From: Phycisphaerae bacterium
GTDB lineage: Bacteria; Planctomycetota; Phycisphaerae; UBA1845
Assembly: GCA_029260055.1 (NCBI GenBank)
Contig: JAJDDX010000379.1
Coordinates: forward strand, 1 to 58,362
Length of the DNA: 58,362 bases
Direction: 5' to 3'
A program made the position numbers and the translations under genes. Of this stretch, positions 27,391-35,700 are shown piece after piece. The notes under the pieces are model-generated. The model was not told the origin of the DNA. It worked only from the letters and a program-made list of their open reading frames with translations, and did not search any database. Position 1 is the first letter of the stretch. Every line of letters begins with the position of its first letter.

Positions 27391-27505
27391 AGAATCCTCC
27401 TTTGGTGAAATAGTGCGGACCTTCCCCGCATGCCAATCGCCGCGGGCATCCGAGTTCCCTACCGACTCTAGTCGTTCATGAACGTAGTCGTCAATGACCC
27501 GATCG

Positions 27506-27534
27506 AACATAATCTAAACTCAGACTCATGACAA
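27506..27534 (-). promoter_or_regulatory. Candidate promoter of the dockerin/cohesin-like gene
   Basis: On the minus strand TTGTCA (27529-27534) and TATGTT (27506-27511) are 17 bases apart, a fair -35/-10 pair. The leader to the ATG at 27390 would be about 110 nt. The region is locally AT-rich. Confidence 0.45.
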
Positions 27535-27623
27535 GGCAAGGAACCTTCGGAATCGTGGCCACAGGCGGCGAGGCCATCTTGATGGCACGGTCAATCGCAC
27601 CCTCACTGAAGGATGCACAGCTA

Positions 27624-27666
27624 TGTAGGGTAGATCGAGGAACGAGACCTGCCGAACATCCCGCCA
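27624..27666. repeat. 43-bp intergenic repeat, copy 2
   Basis: Nearly identical to copy 1 at 25455: one visible change (GGTAGATC for GGTAGGTC). It lies in a non-coding spacer between the dockerin/cohesin-like gene and the dockerin remnant. Confidence 0.85.
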
Positions 27667-27796
27667 TCGCGCAGGTTGCGGCTCGCGCAGCACGTGTGCC
27701 ACACGATGCTTCCCTCCTTGCTGAGGGGGGTCTGCACGGATCAAGTTGAAGGCCAGCACGGCAGTAGTTGGCGGTATCCGCCTTCGGTAGGCTTGC

Positions 27797-28078
27797 GTGC
27801 GGTTCTTCAATGCCAGCCTCTCAGGCCGGTCAGACTTACCCTTGAATCGCGCGGCCCGTATCGCATACAATCCCAGTGTGCTTTCGCACACTGGGGTACC
27901 CCATGTCCACGCCGACGGCAACTGCCATGCGGACCTCGCGGACTTCGCGGCGTTCCAGAACTGCTTAGACGTAGAACCGCTGTCCGGCGCGTGCCGAGCG
28001 CTCGACCTCGATCGGAACCTCGTGGTCGATCTAAACGACTTCGCCGCCTTCCATACGCTGCTCGCGGGATTCGATTGA
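27797..28078 (+). pseudogene. Remnant of a dockerin-bearing secreted protein
   Basis: The last 55 codons read as a planctomycete dockerin-like module: DGNCHADLADFAAFQNCLD followed by LDLDRNLVVDLNDFAAFHTL and a normal stop. The Asp/Asn-rich loops, Cys pair and repeated DFAAF are typical of the C-terminus of much longer secreted proteins. Here nothing of the expected N-terminal body or signal peptide is present. The frame upstream (from 27797) is unrelated low-quality sequence that crosses a perfect hairpin at 27872-27895. It is most likely the 3' end of a deleted gene. A copy of the intergenic repeat starts two bases after the stop, as for the gene ending at 25452. Confidence 0.65.
27872..27895. 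repeat. Perfect 10-bp palindrome
   Basis: CCCAGTGTGC (27872-27881) and GCACACTGGG (27886-27895) enclose TTTC. The stem is perfect and GC-rich but no T-run follows, so it is more like a REP-type palindrome or insertion scar than a terminator. It marks the point where the dockerin remnant begins. Confidence 0.7.
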
Positions 28079-28080
28079 CG

Positions 28081-28124
28081 ACGTAGGGCATGGTCGAGGT
28101 ACTAGACCTGCCGAACATCCCGTC
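28081..28124. repeat. Intergenic repeat, diverged copy 3
   Basis: ACGTAGGGCATGGTCGAGGT continues to CCGAACATCCCGTC and aligns with copies 1 and 2 with several substitutions and one extra base. It starts two bases after the stop codon of the dockerin remnant. Confidence 0.75.
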
Positions 28125-28378
28125 AGGCGAGGTGGCCCCGCCGCGTAAGGTCGAGACCGTGCTGAGCCGTCCGCAGGTGTCGCTTCGCTCCACCTGCCCC
28201 ACAAGATGGGTGGCATGGGCAGGCGCCAGCTTTCCCATGATTTCGATGCGCCGACGCCCGGCAAGCGCCTTGCCCCACAAACCCGCCCGGTCACAGCGCA
28301 TCCGATGACAATAAAGGCGAGATAGTGCAGAATGTCCGACCAGGCGAGCGATCTCACACGGCACGGCGACACGCGGCC

Positions 28379-29005
28379 ATGCATGATGAAGCAACCATCC
28401 TGGAAAACGCACGTTGCCTGACGTGTGAGTACCAACTCCAAGGACTGCCCGAGCCGGTCTGCCCCGAGTGCGGCCGCTCGTTCGATCCGGCCGACCCTTG
28501 CACGTTCGACACGCGCCCCGATGGATGGCGCCGGCGCCGTTGGATCAAACGAGGCTGCATCGCACTCGCAATCGCCCTTGTGGCGTTCAGTCTGTTCCCG
28601 CGACGCCTCATCAAGTCGAGCATGACCTTCACCTGCACGACGTGCGGCGACGTCCAGAGCGAGCGCCGCGTAGAGCCTCAGCTCCCCAGTTGGGTGCCGT
28701 TTCGATACCCCGGGTTTCACTCCGCTTCACAGCAGCCGCCGTCGACTGCCACGAGCGCGACGCCCTGTACGACCCATTCGCACAGCGTAAACGTGCGCTT
28801 CGACCTCTATTACGGCGGCAGTTGCAGCGGAACCGGATGGGCTCCGCCCGGCAGGGTCGTCACCTTCAACGACATGCCCGCGCGGCTGGACACGGCGTCA
28901 ATGGTCCTCAAGAAGCTGACGGAACCCGCGAACAACGGGATTCTGGTTTACAGTAAGCCAGTGGTGAGCCCGGAACCGGTGAGCCCCACCGAAGAGTCGG
29001 AGTAG
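28379..29005 (+). CDS. Zinc-ribbon membrane protein
   Basis: About 208 residues. The N-terminus has a zinc-ribbon-like motif CLTCEYQLQGLPEPVCPECG, two CxxC pairs about 13 residues apart, a signature frequently seen at the start of planctomycete membrane proteins. A single hydrophobic helix follows (GCIALAIALVAFSLF), then an extracytoplasmic region with another CTTC pair and a Cys-containing segment (YYGGSCSGTGWAPPG). The ATG at 28379 is chosen because it precedes the zinc ribbon directly; no clear ribosome binding site is seen. Function is unknown. Confidence 0.7.
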   Translation: MHDEATILENARCLTCEYQLQGLPEPVCPECGRSFDPADPCTFDTRPDGWRRRRWIKRGCIALAIALVAFSLFPRRLIKSSMTFTCTTCGDVQSERRVEPQLPSWVPFRYPGFHSASQQPPSTATSATPCTTHSHSVNVRFDLYYGGSCSGTGWAPPGRVVTFNDMPARLDTASMVLKKLTEPANNGILVYSKPVVSPEPVSPTEESE

Positions 29006-29114
29006 TCGGAAGCGCCGGCGGTCTATTGAAATCGAGCGATGCCCCCCGTTGGACGCAGCCGCACGAACGGTTAGCATTCTGGGAGTTCACCCTCTTCGCG
29101 AAAGGACGCCGACC

Positions 29115-29336
29115 ATGACCGAGCCCGACGACATTGTGTCCCTCACGTCTGCAGGAAATGAGGCGGAAGCGGTCGCCATCGTAGCGCGACTCGAGGCCGA
29201 GGGCATTAAGGCTCAAAGCGTCGGCGGCCTTACCGCCGGCTTCCGGGCCGAAGCACCCGGATACGTTCAGATCATCGTGCCACGCGCGGACCTCGAGCGG
29301 GCCCGAAAGATACTCGCCGAAATCCAAGCCAAGTAG
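29115..29336 (+). CDS. DUF2007-type small protein
   Basis: A 73-residue protein: IVSLTSAGNEAEAVAIVARL, then EGIKAQSVGG and VQIIVPRADLERARKILAEI. The beta-alpha-beta pattern and the final helix match DUF2007, described as a putative signal-transducing domain. It resembles a small ferredoxin-like or PII-like fold. The ATG follows AAAGGA by eight bases, a good site. It lies on the plus strand and converges with metF, 25 bp away. No function can be assigned from sequence. Confidence 0.82.
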   Translation: MTEPDDIVSLTSAGNEAEAVAIVARLEAEGIKAQSVGGLTAGFRAEAPGYVQIIVPRADLERARKILAEIQAK

Positions 29337-29361
29337 GGCACACCGCGGCCTGTGCGTACCG

Positions 29362-30252
29362 TTAGGAATGCGCGGCCGGCGTCGCCAGGCTCGCCTTGAT
29401 GAGCTGGTAGATCGCGCGCGTGGCCGTCGAACGGTTCAGCGTGTAGAAGTGGACGCCTGCGACGCGTTGTTCCAGGAGTTCGAGGCACTGCTGGGTCGAG
29501 TGATACATCCCAATATGACGAACCGCCTCCGGGTCGTCCTCGACCGCCTCGATCTTGCGCAGTAGGGCCTTGGGAATCGACGCGCCGCACATCTCGGTGA
29601 ATCGCTTCACTTGCCCGACGCTGAGCACCGGCATGATACCGGCGATGATCGGCACCGTGATGCCGGCCGCCGCTGCACGATCGCGGAACGACAGGAACGC
29701 CGAGTTGTCGAAGAACAACTGCGTGATCAGAAAATCGACGCCGGCGTCCACCTTGCGTTTGAGGTTATCGAGGTCGACTTGAGCGTTCGGCGCTTCCGGG
29801 TGCGCCTCGGGATAGCACGCGGCGCCGATACACACGTCACAGCGATCGCGAATAAACGCCACGAGTTGGTTGGCGTGTTGGAAGCCGCCGTCGGTGGGCT
29901 CGAACGAGTCCCGCCCCTCGTGCGGATCGCCGCGAAGCGCCAGGATGTTCTCGATCCCGCGCATGCGCAGGTCGTCGACGGCCTGGCCCAGTTCCGCGCG
30001 CGTATGGCCCGCACAGGTCAGGTGGGCCATGCTCTCCATCCCGATATCGCTCTTGATTCGCGCCACGAGGTCCGTGGTCTTCTTCCGCGTCGCACCGCCG
30101 GCACCGTACGTCACCGACACATAGCTCGGCTCGATCGGCTTGAGGGCCTCGATCGTCTTGTAGAGGTCCCAGAAACCGATGTCGCTGTTCGGCGGGAAGA
30201 ACTCGAACGACAGCGTCGGTTTGGATTGCTCGATGTGTTGCGAAATCCGCAT
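29362..30252 (-). CDS. metF: 5,10-methylenetetrahydrofolate reductase
   Basis: Flavoenzyme reducing methylene-THF to methyl-THF, the methyl donor for methionine synthesis. The 296-residue length is normal for bacterial MetF. Visible motifs: LSFEFFPPNSD (catalytic Glu), VSVTYGAGGATR, HLTCAGHTRAEL, ILALRGDPHEG (flavin-contacting Asp), FLITQLFFDN and PIIAGIMPVLS. The start lies only 13 bp after the tRNA-Tyr gene on the same strand, with no separate promoter or strong ribosome binding site visible, so the tRNA and metF may share a transcript. It belongs functionally with the aspartokinase and cystathionine gamma-synthase genes at 51-53 kb, although no riboswitch is seen here. Confidence 0.96.
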   Translation of the reverse strand: MRISQHIEQSKPTLSFEFFPPNSDIGFWDLYKTIEALKPIEPSYVSVTYGAGGATRKKTTDLVARIKSDIGMESMAHLTCAGHTRAELGQAVDDLRMRGIENILALRGDPHEGRDSFEPTDGGFQHANQLVAFIRDRCDVCIGAACYPEAHPEAPNAQVDLDNLKRKVDAGVDFLITQLFFDNSAFLSFRDRAAAAGITVPIIAGIMPVLSVGQVKRFTEMCGASIPKALLRKIEAVEDDPEAVRHIGMYHSTQQCLELLEQRVAGVHFYTLNRSTATRAIYQLIKASLATPAAHS

Positions 30253-30265
30253 GACGGGTCTCGAC

Positions 30266-30347
30266 TGGGCGCGGAAGGATTCGAACCTTCGAAGGCTTCG
30301 CCAACGGGTTTACAGCCCGTCCCCTTTGTCCACTTGGGTACACGCCC
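30266..30347 (-). tRNA. tRNA-Tyr (GTA)
   Basis: On the minus strand the acceptor stem GGGCGTG pairs with CGCGCCC. The anticodon arm ACGGG-CTGTAAA-CCCGT gives anticodon GTA. A long variable arm (GGCGAAGCC) and the T arm with GGTTCGAATCC follow, as in class II bacterial tRNA-Tyr. It is 82 nt including the discriminator A; CCA is not encoded. Confidence 0.95.
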
Positions 30348-30562
30348 CTTACTCGACGACGACCCAAAACGCGCTAGGCGCAGAGGATTCATCGAGCAAA
30401 AGTCAGGAACTTCTACAGTAACCGCCCGGTCCTGACAAGCGGTATTCCCCGGAACTCGCCCCGGCAAGGCTGATAGTCCGTGCGGCACGGACGACCGAGG
30501 CCGAGCACCGCACCAACTCACGCCCCTGTTGCCGTCTGAGCGAACTTTTTCGTTCTAGGCTA

Positions 30563-30579
30563 CACGACCAGGGGTCGTG
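30563..30579 (-). terminator. Hairpin after the last small ORF of the respiratory operon
   Basis: CACGACC (30563-30569) pairs with GGTCGTG (30573-30579) around three bases, just after the stop of the 26-residue ORF. No T-run follows on either strand, so termination is plausible but not certain. Confidence 0.4.
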
Positions 30580-30586
30580 CGGCGTG

Positions 30587-30667
30587 TCAGGTCGTCTGGA
30601 CCAGAAAGTCGAGCAGACCGAACATAATCGCACCCACGAACGCCACAAACGCTAGAAAAATCGACAT
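30587..30667 (-). CDS. 26-residue single-helix membrane peptide
   Basis: The peptide begins MSIFLAFVAFVGAIMFGLLD and ends FLVQTT: one transmembrane helix with almost no loops. AAGGAG precedes the ATG by ten bases. It lies last in the minus-strand respiratory run, 48 bp after a similar 27-residue peptide, and both end in a QT-containing tail. Very small helices are common accessory subunits of cytochrome complexes, which suits the location, but no specific family is recognised. It is too short for routine gene finders. Confidence 0.6.
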   Translation of the reverse strand: MSIFLAFVAFVGAIMFGLLDFLVQTT

Positions 30668-30715
30668 CGTCGTAAGACTCCTTTCTTCTGTCCGAACGTC
30701 GGCTCGCAAGGCTCG

Positions 30716-30799
30716 CTAGCGGGTCTGAATCAACCCGAAGAGCGTCGAGCTAAAAAGCACACCGAAAAAGACGATGGCCGCGATGATGCTGGCAAACAT
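30716..30799 (-). CDS. 27-residue single-helix membrane peptide
   Basis: The peptide begins MFASIIAAIVFFGVLFSSTL and ends FGLIQTR. It is a single hydrophobic helix with a basic last residue. The ATG is preceded by GGAAAGGA at six bases. It is about 100 bp downstream of the COX15-like gene and 48 bp upstream of the second small peptide, which it resembles in length, composition and C-terminus; the two may be duplicates. An accessory role in the upstream bc-type complex or in heme handling is inference from position. Confidence 0.6.
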   Translation of the reverse strand: MFASIIAAIVFFGVLFSSTLFGLIQTR

Positions 30800-30900
30800 G
30801 TGGAATCCTTTCCGTTAAAGCGGGTGTCCACCGGTCCCTACCTCATCCTGCCACAAGGGCGGGTGAAGTCTATCCCAGCCGAGGTATCCGGGCAACCGGT

Positions 30901-31794
30901 TCAGGCCTCGAGAGGCCCGTCCGGTTCGCAGGCCACGATTCGCCGCGTGGCGACGAGCAGCACGGCGGAACTGGCCAGAAGGGCCGCGCCTACGCCTGCA
31001 TGGATCGTCGGAACGACCCACGCCGCCCCGAACGAGCGGAACGCGACCGTCGAGGTGGTTAGAAACGCGAAGCCGCCGGTCAGCAACTGCAGGACGACCA
31101 GTCCGGCCGACACTTGCGCCGAGCGCACGAGTGGCTTGCGATCCGGGTGCTGTGCCATGAACCACAGAGTAGCCCAGCCGACCACGATACAGACCACCAT
31201 CGCCCAGAGCATGTGGGCAGCCAGGGCGAAGCCCACTGCGCCATGACGCTGAGCCGCTCCTAGCAGCAACTGAACGAACACCGCCCCCGCTAGGGCGAGC
31301 GCAAGGCGCCGGGACGATACCGCCGTCTTGGTCGCCGCTGGCGCGGCGACCTCCACCCAACTGCGCGACGTAACAAGCGCCACCGTACAAACGAGTGCGA
31401 AGCACAGTTGCCCGACGACGCCGTGGGTCGGAGGTGTATAAGGGCAGGCGGTATGCATCCGCGACTCGCCGAGCACCACCTGGACGGCGACGAAGGCGAA
31501 GGTCGCAGCGCCCAACGTTCGAGCCGCACCGCCCGCCGGCCACGCCAAAATCGCCATCAGCAGCGTCACAGCCGCTAGCGCCCTGCCGCCGTGCTGATGG
31601 ACCGTCACCCAGGCATCGCCCCCGGGACTGCCGCCGCTATCCGCGGACGACGCAGTCGGCACGGCGTTGGTGCTGGTAAGACCCGCGCCGACGAATACCT
31701 GCAGCAAGAGGATGAGCGTCAGCAGCATCGCGAGCCAATGCGTACCACGGCGGTAGCGCGGGCGCGAATTCGCGGATGTCAGATTCGTCGTCAT
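30901..31794 (-). CDS. COX15/CtaA-like heme A synthase-type membrane protein
   Basis: Eight-helix membrane protein of about 297 residues, in two related four-helix halves as in COX15/CtaA, which convert heme O to heme A. Conserved His are visible in HWLAMLL, VTVHQHGGRALA, AAHMLWAM and PTIHAGVGA. Loops CPYTPPTHG and GESRMHT fit the region around the first His pair. The start is uncertain: the ATG at 31794 opens a normal N-terminus, while an ATG at 31875 lies close behind the upstream stop and would add a basic tail. A heme A gene inside a bc-type operon is unusual because no heme-copper oxidase gene is in the window. It may serve an oxidase elsewhere or act on another heme protein. Confidence 0.75.
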   Translation of the reverse strand: MTTNLTSANSRPRYRRGTHWLAMLLTLILLLQVFVGAGLTSTNAVPTASSADSGGSPGGDAWVTVHQHGGRALAAVTLLMAILAWPAGGAARTLGAATFAFVAVQVVLGESRMHTACPYTPPTHGVVGQLCFALVCTVALVTSRSWVEVAAPAATKTAVSSRRLALALAGAVFVQLLLGAAQRHGAVGFALAAHMLWAMVVCIVVGWATLWFMAQHPDRKPLVRSAQVSAGLVVLQLLTGGFAFLTTSTVAFRSFGAAWVVPTIHAGVGAALLASSAVLLVATRRIVACEPDGPLEA

Positions 31795-31887
31795 GGTCGG
31801 ATTACGGGCTGGGGCGAGCGGGAATGACCGACACGTCGGCGACCGGCGAACCGGCCGCCGATGCGTCGGGTTCATTCGCAAACGAGT

Positions 31888-32613
31888 TTACTTCTCGTAC
31901 GTAAAGTCCGCTTCCTTCGTCTCGCCGGTAGCGACTTCGACTTCCATCGTCTGGACGCCGAAGGTTTCGTGCCACGCCTGGATCGTGTACTTGCCCGGCG
32001 GTAGGCCCTTCAGTTCAAACGTGCCGTCCTTGCCGGTCGTCGCAAAGAACGGATGGGAAAAGACCTCGATGTAGCAGCCCATCCACGGGTGTACGTCACA
32101 CTTGACCTTGAAGACCTCCTCCTTGACCAGCGAGACCTCTTTCTCCATGCCCTTTTTCGGCTGGGTGAAGTTCAGCGCCTCGTTCTCTTTCGGGAGGAAG
32201 TGGATGTTGTGGTTCGTGTCGTCGCCGTTGACGATCTTGAGCGGCTGACCGTCCATGATGCCGAACACGTGCGGCGAGTACTCGCACCCCTCCTGCTTCA
32301 GTTCAACCGGCTCGGTCGGCGCGGGATACTTGCGATCGCCCAGGCCGTCCTTGACCGACACGAGCACGTTGCGCAGCGTCATCGGATCGGTCTTCTTGTT
32401 GATGATGACCTCGTAACTGCCGATCGCCTTCTTCGACTTCTTGCAGTTCGGGTCCTTGCTGGTGTTGATCTTCGTGCGCTTGTGCGCCTTCACATCGCCC
32501 TTGAAGATGACTTTGCCCTTGATGACGCCGTCGTCCTCAGCCTTGACCGGCTGGACTCCACACACGAACGCCGCCATGACAGCCAGTGATACTACGTTGC
32601 GTAAACGAAACAT
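31888..32613 (-). CDS. Exported cupredoxin-like protein with carboxypeptidase-regulatory-like tail
   Basis: Periplasmic copper protein of 241 residues with a signal peptide (VVSLAVMAAFVCGVQPVKAE). The type 1 copper ligands can be read as His in DDTNHNIHFLP, then Cys and His in VKCDVHPWMGCYI, with Met in the same stretch. The C-terminal part (GKDGTFELKGLPPGKYTIQA) is a beta-sandwich of the carboxypeptidase-regulatory-like type. Such proteins are often annotated as methylamine-utilisation or plastocyanin-like proteins in planctomycetes. AAGGAG precedes the ATG by eight bases. Lying directly downstream of the octaheme gene, it is a good candidate for the soluble electron carrier that takes electrons from the complex. 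Confidence 0.8.
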   Translation of the reverse strand: MFRLRNVVSLAVMAAFVCGVQPVKAEDDGVIKGKVIFKGDVKAHKRTKINTSKDPNCKKSKKAIGSYEVIINKKTDPMTLRNVLVSVKDGLGDRKYPAPTEPVELKQEGCEYSPHVFGIMDGQPLKIVNGDDTNHNIHFLPKENEALNFTQPKKGMEKEVSLVKEEVFKVKCDVHPWMGCYIEVFSHPFFATTGKDGTFELKGLPPGKYTIQAWHETFGVQTMEVEVATGETKEADFTYEK

Positions 32614-32700
32614 GACCTGTACTCCTTTTCTTCCAGATCGCCTGATTCTGCGGTAAACGGCATCGGTTCCGGCGACATGCGCTCGGCCCAGCCGCTCTCG

Positions 32701-35700
32701 TTAATCGAACTCCTCTTCCTCGTCGAACTCGTCGTCGCCCCCTTCGCCGTCCTCGTCGAACTCTTCCTCCGAGTCATCTATGACGATCTTCAGCAGCGGC
32801 GCTCGCAACCCCATGGCACCCGCCTCATAGAGATGATCGGCCAACAATTCAAGGTGGTCGGTGCTCGTCCCCGGATAGGCCGGGTCGCCAAGGAACGGAC
32901 TTACGCCACCGGCGAAGTTCTGCGGCATCTTGGTGTCCGGCTGAATCAACGCCGGTTCAAGCATCCAACCTTGGACCCAGTCGCGGCGCAGCCGCTTATA
33001 CGAAAGGGCCAGGTTGGGGGCAGAAGCCGCCAGAAGCTGCACGCGTTCGTTGATTCCAACGGGCCCGGGCCCCTCGATCACAGCCGTCGTCTCCACGTCG
33101 CCGCCGGCGTAGCGGAGATTCTGCGCACTGATGAGCGTGTGCCCATCGATGACGGCGCCGATGGGATAAGGCTTGCCGTTGAGAATGACGATCGCGTCAT
33201 CGCCCTCGCCCCTCACCGCGTCAAGACGATAGGTCTGCACGAACTGATCCGTGTTCGCGGCCGGTCCTTCGAGCATCTTGCCGAACACGTGACACTTCAG
33301 GCATCCCATGTCGTTGAACAGGAACGAACCCCGCTCAAATCGCTCGTCGGGCGAGATCGTCAGCGGCGGCTCACCGAACGGATACTCGATGTCGAACAGC
33401 GATTGCATGAACTCGGCCCGATTCAGTAGCTTGGCGTGTGCCTCGCGCACACGCTCCGGCGATTGGGCGAGCACGTCGAAGTCCCTCGCCCGCATCAGCT
33501 TGCGATCGACGGAGAACCATCGCAGGCGCCCGGCAGCGTCGGCGAGGAGGCTCTTTTCGAACCACGTCTCGGCCCACTCCTCGTCTCCTCGAGCACGCTC
33601 CGCTTCGATCGCTTCAGCCACCGGCGCCAGCGACTCGTTCAGCTTCATCGCGTCGCGCTGGCTCAGGGCGGCGAAGTACGCCACCAGCGTCGTCGCCTGC
33701 TCGCTCGTCAGGTTGAAGCTTGGCATGCGCACTTGCAGCCACGGCCTCAGCGGTTCGACGTTGCCGAAGAAGCCGTGTAGCCAATCCGGCTGAACCTTGG
33801 CTCCCTCACCCCATAGACGTGGTGGGGCGTTGGCTTCATCAAACAAAATGGTTCCGCTGACATCTCGCGCAAAGTACTGCTGGATAGTCGGTGCGTTGTC
33901 CTCTAGTTGGTGGCATCCGTTGCAGTTCAGTTCGCGGGTCAGGTGGCGCCCGCGTGCGATCGGACCCAGCGTGCTTCCCGCGTAATCGACCTTGAGCGAA
34001 TCATTGACCCGCGCTGATGCGCGCGACAGCAGGAATGTCGTCAGTGCCTCGGCTTCCTTCTCGGTGAAGTAGAAGTTGGGCATCTTGAGCTTGTCGTATG
34101 GTCGCTTGAGCTTCTCGCGATCCCAGATGCGCGGGTTGAGCATCTTGTGTTTCGCGAACGCGGCGTGGGTGTGGGTGATCTGCTCCTGCAAGTCATCCGG
34201 CGTGGGCGATCGCCGGTTGAGGTCCCAGGCGTCGCGCGGGTAGACAAAGCCATACACGTCGGGCTGGTCGTGCCGCATGTCGTGGAACGCATGGTTGTAG
34301 TTCGCGAAGTCCAACTGCGCGACGGGCTTTTCCGCCCATGTGCTCAGGTCGGTACCGGGCGGCGTCGCGCCTTCGAAGCCGCGAATCTCGTGGCAGGCGT
34401 AGCAACCGTAGTGCGAGATCGTCTTGTTACCGAGGTAGAGAAGCTGCTTGTCTTCGAGCGTCATGCCGGAGACGAGGTCGTAGGCCGCGTCTTTGCCGAG
34501 GGTGCGGGTTAGGAGCGACACGAGCATGCTCGTGAGTTCGCCGCCGACGTCCTGGACGATGGCCATGCTTCTTCGTTCGGACTTCTGAGCCGACAGAAGC
34601 GTGAAGATGAGTTCTTCCGCCATCGCGTGCCGCTCGGGCGTCATCTCGAACTCGCCCTGCACAAAGGCGTTGTTCTCCAGCGTCATGAGATACGAGGCGA
34701 TATCCGCGGCCTCGGACGGCAGGAGCCGCATGCTCGGCATCTTGGTCGTGGCTGAGTAGTGCGCGGGGTTGATCAACCACGAGTAGAGCCAGTCGGCCGT
34801 CACCTTGGACCCGATGCCTGAAAGGTCCGGGGCGAAACGCGTGAATACCGGCGGCTTGTCAAGATCCTCGGGATCGAACCGCGTGGCGTCCGGATCAAAG
34901 ATCGTGTCCGTATCCGTCGGGAAACGATCGGATGCGTACTGCACGCGCTGCTCGTACGTCATGCCCTTGTAGCGGTGGAAGGCCGTCTGCTCGTCCAGGC
35001 CTTCGCGCTGCATCAGATCCTTCGTGATCCACTCCTGACCGTACTCGGCGATATTTCCGTGGCAACCGAGGCACCCGAATTGCTTGAACAATTCACGGCC
35101 TCGCGTCGGATCGCCGACTGTATCCGCCGGCTTGGTGACCGGCTTCCAGTCGTCCGACAGGGCGAACAAGTACCTCGACACAGCCGCGACTTCCGTCTCC
35201 GTGCGCAGGACGGGCTCCGGATCAAAGTTGTTGGCGCCTTGATCGCGATTATTCTCCTGCATGAAGAAGTGCGGCATCCGCGTCGAGGGGCGGAAGCTCT
35301 GCGGGCTATAGATCCACGGCTGGACGAACTCGGGCTCGAGTTTCGCAGCGATGTGGCGCAGGTCGGGTCCGACCCGGCGCGCTCCCGCCAGCTCCTTGAT
35401 GTTGTGGCAATTGATGCAGCCGACTTGGGTAAACAAGTACCGTCCCAGGTTGATGCGCCCGCCGTGGCGCTTGCCCTCGAACAGTGCGATGTCGGTGATC
35501 TCACTGTGGCACTTGGCGCAACCGGCCTCCGTATACTGAGGAAGGCGCATGGGCCGATCCCAGTAATGCGCGACCGTCTCGAACGTGACATTGGGGATGC
35601 CCAGCCGCGTGATGTAGTACTCGTTCTTCCACGCCTCTTCGATTTCGTGCGTCGGCGGCGAGTGGGCAGCCTGCACGAAGTCGGTCTCCTGCGGATTGCC

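Noticed and set aside
25455-28124. Insertion sequence ends
   Set aside because: The repeats have no transposase between them and no target-site duplications that I can see; they look like short palindromic intergenic repeats.
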